DNA from: Clostridia bacterium
GTDB taxonomy: Bacteria > Bacillota > Clostridia > Peptostreptococcales > Acidaminobacteraceae
Length of the DNA stretch: 35,950 nucleotides
Direction: 5' to 3'
Assembly: GCA_016937975.1 (NCBI GenBank)
Contig: JAFGVN010000092.1
Location: 1-35,950, forward strand
Shown: positions 16,862 through 24,561 of the stretch, piece by piece
Layout: every line of letters starts with the position of its first letter
Numbering within the stretch: the first letter of the stretch is position 1
The notes under the pieces: generated by a model
What the model was told of the DNA's origin: nothing
Databases searched by the model: none
What the model saw: only the letters and a program-made list of their open reading frames with translations
Program-made: the position numbers and the translations under genes

Positions 16862-17902
16862 CTAATCGATTAATGAATCAATTTCAATTTCATAATGTTT
16901 AGAAAGATCAATATAATCATTGTTGACTTTAACCAGTGGTCGGTAAGGATCGAGTTTATTGACCATGACAACTTGTCCTATCATACCATTATTAAGTTTA
17001 ACTAAAGTGCCTACATAAAAATTACCTACATTTTGTAAAAATATGTTCACTGCTACAGGATCTAAATACCCAAAGGAATATTCTGTAACCAACTTTGCGA
17101 CTAAGAATGGTGACATTTTTTTACGATATACTCGATTTGATGTCATTGCGCTATAAACATCAGCTATGGCAATTAAACGACCATAAATATGAATGTCTTC
17201 ACCTACTAGCTTGTTTGGATAGCCATTACCATCAAATTTCTCATGATGTTGATAGACGCCTTCAATAATCTCATTAGACAGGTCCTTACTATTTTTAACA
17301 AGCAAATAACCTAAAGTAGCATGGGTTTTCATCACTTTGAACTCTTCATCAGTCAAACGATCAGGTTTTTTTAAAATCTCATCAGGAATATTACATTTAC
17401 CAATATCATGGAGTAAACCTGCTATTGCCAATTCATTGATTTGTTTATCGGTCATGTTCATCCATTTACCCAGTAATGCAGAAGCCATACTGACGGTAAC
17501 GGAATGATCATAAGTATATTCATCACAAGCCTCTATTTGCCAAAGCTTTTTAGCCAAAGACGGATTGTGTTTTACTTCCATGAGCATTGGCGCTAAAATT
17601 TCTTCAACTTCTTCAGAGATAATTTGCTTTCCAAATTTAATTGAATTAAATAAGTTTTTAAATGATTCAACGGTATTTTCATAGAGATTTTGAATATCAT
17701 CTTTTATTATGACAATTTGATTGTCTCCGTTCACATCTTTTTCAATAATATGAACTTCATCTAACCCTAATCTCTCAATTTGCTGAAAAATTTTATCTGT
17801 AATCACTGTACCACTAGCAATAATGAGTACATCATAATTATTGTAGATGTCCTCTCCTATAATCATGCCGTTTTTAACAGTGTTCAATTGCATTTTAATC
17901 AT
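16862..17902 (-). CDS. HD-GYP domain cyclic-di-GMP phosphodiesterase
   Basis: Likely cytosolic phosphodiesterase hydrolysing cyclic di-GMP (or a related cyclic dinucleotide). The 346-residue protein has an N-terminal region of about 120 residues without a recognised sensor domain. The HD-GYP core follows: H133 (DHS), HD at 165-166 in LLHDIGK, H194, HHE at 219-221 and GYP at 227-229 in NGYPNKL. All canonical metal and specificity positions appear present. AGGAG lies 5 nt before the ATG. The gene starts 2 nt after the stop of the M15 peptidase, so the two are co-translated. It is cytoplasmic; no membrane segment was seen. Confidence 0.9.
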   Translation of the reverse strand: MIKMQLNTVKNGMIIGEDIYNNYDVLIIASGTVITDKIFQQIERLGLDEVHIIEKDVNGDNQIVIIKDDIQNLYENTVESFKNLFNSIKFGKQIISEEVEEILAPMLMEVKHNPSLAKKLWQIEACDEYTYDHSVTVSMASALLGKWMNMTDKQINELAIAGLLHDIGKCNIPDEILKKPDRLTDEEFKVMKTHATLGYLLVKNSKDLSNEIIEGVYQHHEKFDGNGYPNKLVGEDIHIYGRLIAIADVYSAMTSNRVYRKKMSPFLVAKLVTEYSFGYLDPVAVNIFLQNVGNFYVGTLVKLNNGMIGQVVMVNKLDPYRPLVKVNNDYIDLSKHYEIEIDSLID

Positions 17903-17904
17903 AA

Positions 17905-18714
17905 TTACTCCTGTAATTTCTTCTCAAAATGTTGATAATCCTTTAATGATATCCAATCTCCACCCCAGGTCCAACCTCGGGATATAAATGCATTATAACA
18001 TATATCGCCTTTAATTATCATACCTTGTTGATACACTTCTCGATTTAAAAAGGTTTGACTTCCTTCTGGTAAAACCGTTTTACCAGAAATATATGGATTT
18101 TGCAAAGGATTAATATCGATGGCAATGCCGTAAGCGTGGTTTGATAAGGTCTTGTGATTGGTCATGTAACGATAATTGAAAGCGGACGTATTATTATCTT
18201 CCATGGACAGATTGTCATCTGCGTCATATGCATCAATAAGTTGAATCTTATTAATTGCATATTGATGAGCGTAAAGTTCCTTAAATATACCTATAAGATC
18301 ATTGGCAACTTTTTCATTGACGATTAATTCACCTACCTGAGTGTTGCCATTAAAATCAAAATAGGAAACTTGTAAGTAACGTAAATCTTCATAGGATATA
18401 TAAGGATTCTCATGGTATGAGATCCCATTTATTCGAGTTTTAATAGCTTCTGTTATAAAATTAATTGTAAATACAGGCATAAGATCATTTTCTTCAAAAA
18501 CATTCTCAGGTTCTTTTAGGACAACATCATTAATAACTGATGGATTTGATGCTTCACTTGAAGCCTCATATTTTTCTATTTCATTAATAGCATATTTTGA
18601 ATTATAATCAGGTTGTTGATCATCAAGATGCATATAATCAATAATTGACAAAGTAATAATCAAGGAAATTGAGCATCCAACGACAAGAATCGTTAATCTT
18701 TTAATTGCTTTCAT
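17905..18714 (-). CDS. Membrane-anchored M15-family (D-Ala-D-Ala carboxypeptidase / L,D-endopeptidase-like) peptidase
   Basis: Probable cell-wall peptidase acting outside the membrane. An N-terminal anchor (RLTILVVGCSISLIITLSII, residues 6-25) precedes an acidic, low-complexity spacer. The M15 catalytic domain occupies about the last 150 residues. Zinc ligands fit H193 (SNHAYGIAID), D200 and H262 (YQHFE), with the W-x-WGGDW signature just before the last histidine. That pattern is closest to the M15C group (CwlK, phage endolysins), so L-alanyl-D-glutamate endopeptidase is as likely as carboxypeptidase. It overlaps the end of spoVB by 14 nt, has only a weak Shine-Dalgarno, and is followed 2 nt later by the HD-GYP gene, implying translational coupling. 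Confidence 0.82.
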   Translation of the reverse strand: MKAIKRLTILVVGCSISLIITLSIIDYMHLDDQQPDYNSKYAINEIEKYEASSEASNPSVINDVVLKEPENVFEENDLMPVFTINFITEAIKTRINGISYHENPYISYEDLRYLQVSYFDFNGNTQVGELIVNEKVANDLIGIFKELYAHQYAINKIQLIDAYDADDNLSMEDNNTSAFNYRYMTNHKTLSNHAYGIAIDINPLQNPYISGKTVLPEGSQTFLNREVYQQGMIIKGDICYNAFISRGWTWGGDWISLKDYQHFEKKLQE

Positions 18715-20248
18715 GTTTTACCCATTTATTTAATATAGGAATATCTTTTATATGTACCACTTTTGTTGTTAATAAAAGTATACCATAAACGCCTGCCCCT
18801 ATGACAATAGCTAGAAGAGAAAAAAGTGTTATATGGTTTAACAAATGACCTAAATAAATCATACCAACTACAACAATCCCCATAAGGGTAGTATTGAGCA
18901 GTGGATAGAAAATCATATATTTTAAGTCCAATTTAAACTTAAGCAAGTCCTTGCAACTTCTATAGTTTAAGAATAAGATGACTACATATGCAATTAAAGT
19001 TGAAATTGCTGCACCGTGAATATTAATCCTGTGAATACCGAGTAGTATATAACTAAATACAAATTTAACAATTAAACCAATATAAAAGTTTTTAACCGGT
19101 AATCTTTCATGATCTGCACCTTGGAGTATGCCTATAAAGGATTGATTAATCATCGAAAATATAATAGAAATACTAAAAATCTCTATAAGCCAATGGTTGA
19201 TTGACATAGAAGGATAGAAAACAGAAAAAATTGATTTTCCAACTAAAAATAAACCTATACCACTAGGCAAAGCCAATGAAATTGCTAAAATCATAGCTGA
19301 ACGCATACGATTTTGTAAACGTTTGATATCAATAACCTTTGCAGCTGCAATGTTAGGTATAACATTAAGACTAATGGCAACGCCAATAATCATAGGAACA
19401 TTGATTAAGGCATTGACATTACTGACAATACCATTTAAACTGTAGATTTCATTTTGCTCAAAACCAGCAATTGACAAACGATTTTGTAATAAAAGTGCAT
19501 CCACAAGTGGAATTAATGATGCTCCAATAGCACCTATAGTAATTGGTAATGCGGATTTAAATATTTTTATTTCCAGAGACTTTAATGCATCTTTGGAATG
19601 TTCAACTTTTAAAATGCTTTTACCACGTAGTTTGTGGAAAAGAAGAATGACAATATAGCCAGCTAAGGCACCTATGACTGTTCCTAAAACAGCGCCAGTT
19701 GCACCTTGAACGACACCATAACGGATGAATAGCTTTGCTATTAATAAGCCAAAAAATAGACGTCCAATCCCATCCGCCAATTGTTGGTATGCTATAGCTC
19801 TCATATCTTGTAATCCTTGATATAAGCCTGTATATATAGATGAATAAGCCAATAAAATTGGCGCTAAAGACAATGCTAAATACGGAAACATCACTGATTC
19901 TGACCAAACATATTTGCCGAGTATTGGTGCAGAGAGTAACATAAGTACAAAAACAGAAAAGCCTATTTTTATCATGAGTTTTTTACTGGCATGATAGATT
20001 AAACTAATATCTTCTTTTTTACTTAGAGCATCTTTTTCTGACACAATCTTGGCGATTACTGTTGGTGGACCTTGAATTACAATAGCTGATAGTGGTACAA
20101 ATAAAGCCATTGGAAATGAATAAATACCAATGCCTTCATCTCCAATTAAAGCAGTTAAGGGTATTCTAAAAAAAAGCCCAATAAATCGAGCAAATAAACC
20201 AGCAACAGCTATAATCATTGTACCTTTTAAAATTGATTTTTTTGACAT
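18701..20248 (-). CDS. spoVB: SpoVB/MurJ-like MOP-superfamily lipid flippase
   Basis: Polytopic membrane protein of the polysaccharide-transporter/MOP flippase group. Relatives move lipid-linked wall or polysaccharide precursors across the membrane; in Bacillus, SpoVB acts in spore cortex formation. The 515-residue protein has about 14 hydrophobic segments from residue 7 on. The N-terminal GLFARFIGLFFRIPLTALIGDEGIGIYSF-like region is typical, ending in a short basic tail. A longer open frame reaches 20311. The start at 20248 (MSKKSILKG) is chosen because CGGAGG precedes it at 7-nt spacing and the extra 21 residues are atypical. It heads an operon with an M15 peptidase and HD-GYP gene. Whether it serves sporulation or general wall or polysaccharide export is inference. 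Confidence 0.85.
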   Translation of the reverse strand: MSKKSILKGTMIIAVAGLFARFIGLFFRIPLTALIGDEGIGIYSFPMALFVPLSAIVIQGPPTVIAKIVSEKDALSKKEDISLIYHASKKLMIKIGFSVFVLMLLSAPILGKYVWSESVMFPYLALSLAPILLAYSSIYTGLYQGLQDMRAIAYQQLADGIGRLFFGLLIAKLFIRYGVVQGATGAVLGTVIGALAGYIVILLFHKLRGKSILKVEHSKDALKSLEIKIFKSALPITIGAIGASLIPLVDALLLQNRLSIAGFEQNEIYSLNGIVSNVNALINVPMIIGVAISLNVIPNIAAAKVIDIKRLQNRMRSAMILAISLALPSGIGLFLVGKSIFSVFYPSMSINHWLIEIFSISIIFSMINQSFIGILQGADHERLPVKNFYIGLIVKFVFSYILLGIHRINIHGAAISTLIAYVVILFLNYRSCKDLLKFKLDLKYMIFYPLLNTTLMGIVVVGMIYLGHLLNHITLFSLLAIVIGAGVYGILLLTTKVVHIKDIPILNKWVKHESN

Positions 20249-20266
20249 AGAGTTCCTCCGTACACA

Positions 20267-20295
20267 AATATAGCATGAATACAGTGGGTTTACAA
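20267..20295 (-). promoter_or_regulatory. Promoter of the spoVB operon
   Basis: Extended -10 TGCTATATT (TATATT at 20267-20272) and -35 TTGTAA (20290-20295) on the minus strand, 17-bp spacing. The form is vegetative sigma-A rather than a clear sporulation-sigma site. Confidence 0.6.
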
Positions 20296-20337
20296 TGTAA
20301 AAGAATGACATAAATCCTCTTACAAAGTGTTAGATTA

Positions 20338-20367
20338 AGGGTATTTTAAGATACCTTGTGATATAAT
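20338..20367 (+). promoter_or_regulatory. Extended -10 promoter of the hydrolase gene with adjacent inverted repeat
   Basis: TGATATAAT (TATAAT at 20362-20367), 20 bp before the hydrolase start codon, with no clear -35. Just upstream, GGTAT and ATACC arms around TTTAAG (about 20338-20356) form an operator-like palindrome. Confidence 0.5.
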
Positions 20368-20387
20368 AGGAATGAAAGGAAGGTTTT

Positions 20388-21284
20388 ATGATATACTTAT
20401 TTATTTTTATTATGTTATTCGCAATAGTTTTCATGCTTGGCATTGTATATTATAGTAATAAAATAATATTTCCAAAGGTTCATACCCATGAAAAAATAAG
20501 AAATTATGAACTCGAAAATCAAACATATGATCCTTTGTATTTAGATCAATTCAGAAAAGAGAGAATTACATTAAAAAGCAAGAGCGGTTGTAATTTACAA
20601 GGGATTATTTATCACAACAATCCTGATAAGTTTGTTATCTTAAGTCATGGTATTACAGGCAATTACGATAGTATGAAAAAATATGCTGATATTTATCTAA
20701 AGCGTGGTTATTCAGTTTTAATGTACGATCATAGAAATCATGGTTATAACAAATCCAGCTATACCACTTTAGGTTACTTGGAAAAATACGATGTTCAAGT
20801 TGCCTTTGATTATATTTTTGAACATTATAGAAGTCATACCATTGGTATCCATGGGGAATCCATGGGTGCTTCTACGGCAATGCAATTTGCTGCATTGGAA
20901 CCGAGATTAAGCTTTTGCATAGAGGATTGTGGTTACGACAATGCTTATGAATTAATGAAAATAAGAGCCGCTGAAGATCATCATCCCCTTCTACGACTTT
21001 TAACAAAACCAACAGACATCTACTTAGGCTTATTTTATAAATTTAAATTATCATTCATTGATTATAAAGTGTTTTTAAAAGATATTTCATGTCCTATGAT
21101 GTTTATTCATGGAGAAGCAGATGATTATGTCCCTTATCCAATGGTTCATGAATTATATAATACTTTTCAAGGTAAGAAAGTCTTATTTACAGTGCCCGAA
21201 GCAGTACATGCGAAATCTATCCATATGGACAAAAGAAAATATGAAGAGCAAGTACATAATTTTCTTGATCAAATTCAAAAGTAA
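20388..21284 (+). CDS. Membrane-anchored alpha/beta hydrolase
   Basis: Serine hydrolase of unknown substrate and the only rightward gene. The 298-residue protein has an N-terminal hydrophobic segment (residues 1-21) that looks like a signal anchor. The alpha/beta hydrolase fold follows: oxyanion region SHGITGNYDS (86-95), nucleophile Ser158 in GESMG, acid Asp245 or Asp246 in GEADDYVP, and His274 in AVHAKS. The pattern resembles Bacillus YqkD-type proteins; esterase, peptidase and acylhydrolase are all possible. AAAGGAAGG lies before the ATG. It is divergent from spoVB and shares a hairpin terminator with the convergent aspartokinase gene. Confidence 0.82.
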   Translation: MIYLFIFIMLFAIVFMLGIVYYSNKIIFPKVHTHEKIRNYELENQTYDPLYLDQFRKERITLKSKSGCNLQGIIYHNNPDKFVILSHGITGNYDSMKKYADIYLKRGYSVLMYDHRNHGYNKSSYTTLGYLEKYDVQVAFDYIFEHYRSHTIGIHGESMGASTAMQFAALEPRLSFCIEDCGYDNAYELMKIRAAEDHHPLLRLLTKPTDIYLGLFYKFKLSFIDYKVFLKDISCPMMFIHGEADDYVPYPMVHELYNTFQGKKVLFTVPEAVHAKSIHMDKRKYEEQVHNFLDQIQK

Positions 21285-21313
21285 CCCGAAAGAAAAAAAC
21301 CCTTTCGGGTTTT
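21283..21313. terminator. Shared terminator between hydrolase and aspartokinase
   Basis: Ten-bp stem AACCCGAAAG/CTTTCGGGTT (21283-21292 with 21302-21311) sits between the convergent genes and overlaps both stop regions. T runs follow on the plus strand (TTTT); on the minus strand the tract is weaker (TTACTTTTG). It probably serves both directions. Confidence 0.75.
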
Positions 21314-22517
21314 ATAATTCAAAGGTTTCATGTAACAGTCGAACTGCTTCTTCAACGTGATCTTTTCCAATTAAGAATGAAATCGTTGTGTTGGAGTCTG
21401 TTGACTGTAAGATTTCAATATCAGCCTTAGATAAAGTAAAGACGGTTTTCTTGATCACGCCAGGTACAACATGAATTTTATACCCTACTACTGTAATTTT
21501 TCCACACTCCTCAGAAAAAGTATAATTGATTTCTAAATGACTTAAGATTTCCTTTAACTTTTCTATATGTGATTGCTTCACTGTAAAGATAGTACGGTCC
21601 TCAAGGAAGTTTATCATGTCCATTGCAATTTCATGTTTTTCCAAAGCATTAAGTAAAGCTTCACTTTTATCACTTTGGTTGTTGATATCTATGGTTACTT
21701 GTCGAACTGATTTATGACTGGTAATAGCTGTTATTAACTTTTTACTATCTTTCAGCATTTTCTTTAAAGTATCTTCATCAGCAATAACAGTACCTTCTGC
21801 ATCGGAAAAAGTATTTTTAATGACGATAGGCTTCCCTGATCTTCTAGCAATTGCCACAGCATTATGATCAACAACTTTTGCACCATAAACTGCCATTTGG
21901 TAAACTTCATCATATGTAACACTTTCTAAAACATTTGCAGTTTCTACAATACGAGGGTCAGCGGTCATAATACCATCTACATCCGTGTAAATTTCAATCA
22001 TATCAGCATTTAAGGCTTCACCAAGTGCAACTGCTGAGGTATCACTACCACCTCTTCCTAAGGTCGTAATATCACCATTGGTATCCATACCTTGAAAACC
22101 TGCTACAACAACAACTTTGTTTTCATTAAGGAAATCATGAATACGCGATGGATTAATATTAACAATAGTTGCATTGTTAAACTCAGAAGTCGTTAGTATG
22201 CCAGCTTGAAAACCCGTTAAAGCGACGGCTTCTACACCATGAGCCTTTAAAGTGTTCGCCAGTATAGCTGCAGAAATGGTTTCACCACAACTCATAATTA
22301 AATCCAATTCTCTAGAATTTGCTTCAACGCCGGGTTCATTAATAAGGTTAATCAATGAATCCGTTGCATAAGGTGCTCCTTCTCTTCCTATTGCTGAGAC
22401 AACAAGCACTACTTTTTTATTGTCATTTATTAATGCTTTGACATTTTTAATAATAATTTCTCTAGATGATGCAGTACGTACAGAAGTACCACCATATTTT
22501 TGAACGACTATGCCCAT
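21312..22517 (-). CDS. Aspartate kinase
   Basis: Phosphorylates L-aspartate, the first step toward lysine, diaminopimelate, threonine and methionine; diaminopimelate also feeds the cell wall. The 401-residue monofunctional enzyme has the N-terminal KYGGTSV motif, the kinase core with TLGRGGSDTSA, and two ACT regulatory domains over roughly the last 130 residues. Feedback inhibition by an amino acid is therefore likely, though which one cannot be read. The start was moved to the ATG at 22517 after GGGAG; the frame opens at a GTG at 22532 that overlaps the dut stop. It is the third gene of an M16-dut-aspartokinase operon. In Bacillus the equivalent place holds dapG. Confidence 0.92.
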   Translation of the reverse strand: MGIVVQKYGGTSVRTASSREIIIKNVKALINDNKKVVLVVSAIGREGAPYATDSLINLINEPGVEANSRELDLIMSCGETISAAILANTLKAHGVEAVALTGFQAGILTTSEFNNATIVNINPSRIHDFLNENKVVVVAGFQGMDTNGDITTLGRGGSDTSAVALGEALNADMIEIYTDVDGIMTADPRIVETANVLESVTYDEVYQMAVYGAKVVDHNAVAIARRSGKPIVIKNTFSDAEGTVIADEDTLKKMLKDSKKLITAITSHKSVRQVTIDINNQSDKSEALLNALEKHEIAMDMINFLEDRTIFTVKQSHIEKLKEILSHLEINYTFSEECGKITVVGYKIHVVPGVIKKTVFTLSKADIEILQSTDSNTTISFLIGKDHVEEAVRLLHETFEL

Positions 22518-22528
22518 AAAACTCCCTA

Positions 22529-22966
22529 TCACTTTCCAGTGGATCCAAATCCACCTGCTCCTCGGTGTGTCGATTCCAAATCATCTGTTACAGACCATTC
22601 TACAATACCATGTTTTGCTAAGACAAACTGTGCAATTCTTTCCCCATCTTTTATTTCAAAGGGCTCATTACTTAAGTTAATAACAGGAACCTTTAATTCT
22701 CCACGATAATCAGAATCAATTGTTCCTACACAATTAATGAGTGATATGCCATGTTTAATAGCCAAACCACTTCTTGGACGTACTTGGCCTTCATAGCCAA
22801 ATGGTATTTCCATAAATAAACCTGTAGGAACTAACATGCGCTCCATAGGTTTTAAAATAATTGGCGATTCTAAATTAGCACGAAGATCCATACCTGCAGC
22901 TCCAACAGTCTCATAGGATGGAAGAGGATGTTTGGAATGATTTACGACTTTTACGATTTCTTTCAT
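22529..22966 (-). CDS. dut: Deoxyuridine 5'-triphosphate nucleotidohydrolase
   Basis: Trimeric dUTPase that converts dUTP to dUMP and pyrophosphate, preventing uracil entering DNA. All five family motifs are present in order in the 145-residue product: AGMDLRA, RPRSGLA, GTIDSDYRGE, RIAQFVL and GAGGFGSTG. The ATG at 22966 is preceded by AGGAGG. The open frame to 22993 adds nine residues without support. Its ATG overlaps the TGA of the M16 gene (ATGA), and the aspartokinase gene follows after 11 nt. This neighbourhood, with dut in place of the Bacillus ymxH/dipicolinate genes, is lineage-specific. Confidence 0.96.
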   Translation of the reverse strand: MKEIVKVVNHSKHPLPSYETVGAAGMDLRANLESPIILKPMERMLVPTGLFMEIPFGYEGQVRPRSGLAIKHGISLINCVGTIDSDYRGELKVPVINLSNEPFEIKDGERIAQFVLAKHGIVEWSVTDDLESTHRGAGGFGSTGK

Positions 22967-24225
22967 AAGACCTCCTGTAAGTATTTTTTGCACATTTCTA
23001 TAGAAGCATCATCGACTCTGCCAACGAGTGAAATAGCCGGATTACTAGATAAAATGCTTTTAGCTAAGATGTTCACAGATTCTAAGTCGATGGCATCAAT
23101 TCTCATTTCTATTTCTTCAATGGAATACACCGGTTTATTAAACAATGCCCCTTTTCCTATGAGATTCATATAGCTTTCGGTACCTTCTAAATCTAAAATG
23201 TAGTTTCCTTTGATTTGATTTTTGATACGTGAAAGTTCTTCATTGCTAAAACCTTCAGTTATGATATCCTTAATCTCTTTCTTGAGGAGTTCAAGTACCG
23301 GTTGTAAATTATCAATACTCATACTAGCATAAATATTCACAAGACCACAGGTTTCATATTGAGAAATATAGGAATTAATTGCATAAGTAAGACCGTGTGT
23401 TTCTCTAATATTTTGAAACAATCTTGAACTGACACTAGCTCCAAACATAGCATTAATGGCTGCCAATGTAAAAACCTTTTCGCTACAATATGAAATACCT
23501 TCATAAGTAATCTCTAAATGAACCTGTTCTATATCTCTATAGATAAATGCAGTTTCACCATGAAATTTATTTTCACTTTCCTCAAGAAATCTTGTTCTCT
23601 GAGGCAATTGAAAAGATGTTTCAACTGCTTCTATGGCTTTTACTTCATCAAAACTACCAGCTATGGAGATGATTACATTATCTGTCGTGTAATGACTTTG
23701 AAGATAATCGTGAATTTTTTCCTGGTCAAAGGTAGATACAGTATCTTTGTTACCTAAAATGGGTTGACCTAAAGAGCCATTTTTAAAGGTCGTCAAAGCT
23801 ATAAGATCATAACTTACATCATCTGGCGAGTCTTCAGCCATATCAATTTCATCCAGTACAACACCTTTTTCCTTTTCAATATCGTCTGAATTCATTAAAG
23901 GAAAGGAAATCATGTTTCCAATAACTGCAATGGCTTCAGGTAAGTTGTTATCCAATACCTTGGCATGAAAACATGTGCATTCTTTCGAAGTGAAAGCATT
24001 CAAATCACCACCAACGCCATCAAAAAACTCTGCGATAGCTTTAGCGTCCCATGTTTTAGTTCCTTTGAACATCATATGTTCTATAAAGTGTGAGATTCCA
24101 TTGACTTCGGGTGATTCATGCATTGAACCAACCTTTACCCAAACACCAATTGAAGCAGAACGATAAGATGGGATTTGTTTTGTTACAAGTTGAATACCAT
24201 TTTTTAATATGTGTTTCTGATACAT
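22963..24225 (-). CDS. M16-family zinc peptidase (MlpA/YmxG-like)
   Basis: Zinc metallopeptidase of the pitrilysin/processing-peptidase family. The 420-residue protein has the inverted zinc motif HFIEH at residues 46-50 and the second M16 half-domain, including the SRLFQNIRE-type segment near residue 270. It therefore looks catalytically complete. Its place two genes after pnp corresponds to B. subtilis mlpA/ymxG, a processing-peptidase-like gene linked to control of extracellular protease. A near-perfect promoter lies just upstream, so it starts the M16-dut-aspartokinase transcript. The actual substrate is unknown. Confidence 0.9.
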   Translation of the reverse strand: MYQKHILKNGIQLVTKQIPSYRSASIGVWVKVGSMHESPEVNGISHFIEHMMFKGTKTWDAKAIAEFFDGVGGDLNAFTSKECTCFHAKVLDNNLPEAIAVIGNMISFPLMNSDDIEKEKGVVLDEIDMAEDSPDDVSYDLIALTTFKNGSLGQPILGNKDTVSTFDQEKIHDYLQSHYTTDNVIISIAGSFDEVKAIEAVETSFQLPQRTRFLEESENKFHGETAFIYRDIEQVHLEITYEGISYCSEKVFTLAAINAMFGASVSSRLFQNIRETHGLTYAINSYISQYETCGLVNIYASMSIDNLQPVLELLKKEIKDIITEGFSNEELSRIKNQIKGNYILDLEGTESYMNLIGKGALFNKPVYSIEEIEMRIDAIDLESVNILAKSILSSNPAISLVGRVDDASIEMCKKYLQEVL

Positions 24226-24258
24226 ACAGTTGTTCCTTACTATTTAATTTAATAATTT

Positions 24259-24286
24259 ATTATAACAAAAAGAGCTTGCATGTCAA
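24259..24286 (-). promoter_or_regulatory. Strong sigma-A promoter of M16-dut-aspartokinase
   Basis: Perfect -35 TTGACA (24281-24286) and perfect -10 TATAAT (24259-24264) on the minus strand with 16-bp spacing. A second TATAAT lies at 24290-24295, just after the upstream terminator, without a good -35. Confidence 0.8.
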
Positions 24287-24299
24287 TTCATTATACTGC

Positions 24300-24324
24300 A
24301 AAAAAATACAACCTAAGGTTGTAT
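24300..24324 (-). terminator. Intrinsic terminator of the 67-residue membrane protein gene
   Basis: Stem ATACAAC/GTTGTAT (24306-24312 with 24318-24324), loop of five, followed by seven T residues on the minus strand. It overlaps the stop codon. Confidence 0.85.
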
Positions 24325-24516
24325 CCTAGAAAAAAGAAGTGGTAAAAGTATGCATAAGGCAATAATAATATAGAAAGTTTTTGGATTAATTTGAAATTGT
24401 CTACGGTTTTTTACCTTAGAAATTACCTTTTGATTATTCTTTTTTACCTTCTCTTTTGCTTTTTGCTTTTCTTCAACTTTAGATTTAGCTTGATTGAAAT
24501 CTATAAGATTGCCCAT
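24313..24516 (-). CDS. Small basic tail-anchored membrane protein
   Basis: A 67-residue protein I do not recognise. The first 45 residues are hydrophilic and lysine-rich (KAKEKVKKNNQKVISKVK). One C-terminal membrane helix follows (TFYIIIALCILLPLLF), with a very short tail, so the bulk should face the cytoplasm. TAGGTGA precedes the ATG at 7-nt spacing. It lies between the pnp hairpin and its own strong terminator, with 45 nt to pnp, so it is probably read through from pnp. In B. subtilis this position holds ylxY; there is no similarity. Basic tail plus membrane anchor next to pnp could mean an RNA or nucleoid link, but that is speculation. Confidence 0.7.
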   Translation of the reverse strand: MGNLIDFNQAKSKVEEKQKAKEKVKKNNQKVISKVKNRRQFQINPKTFYIIIALCILLPLLFSRIQP

Positions 24517-24537
24517 AAATTCACCTACTTATGAATG

Positions 24538-24556
24538 AAAAGGCCCTTTCGGGCCT
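24538..24556 (-). terminator. Hairpin after pnp
   Basis: Six-bp stem AGGCCC/GGGCCT (24541-24546 with 24551-24556) closing a GAAA tetraloop in the transcript, followed by only four T residues. Probably a partial terminator or a 3'-end stabiliser that allows readthrough into the small membrane-protein gene. Confidence 0.65.
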
Positions 24557-24561
24557 CATAA

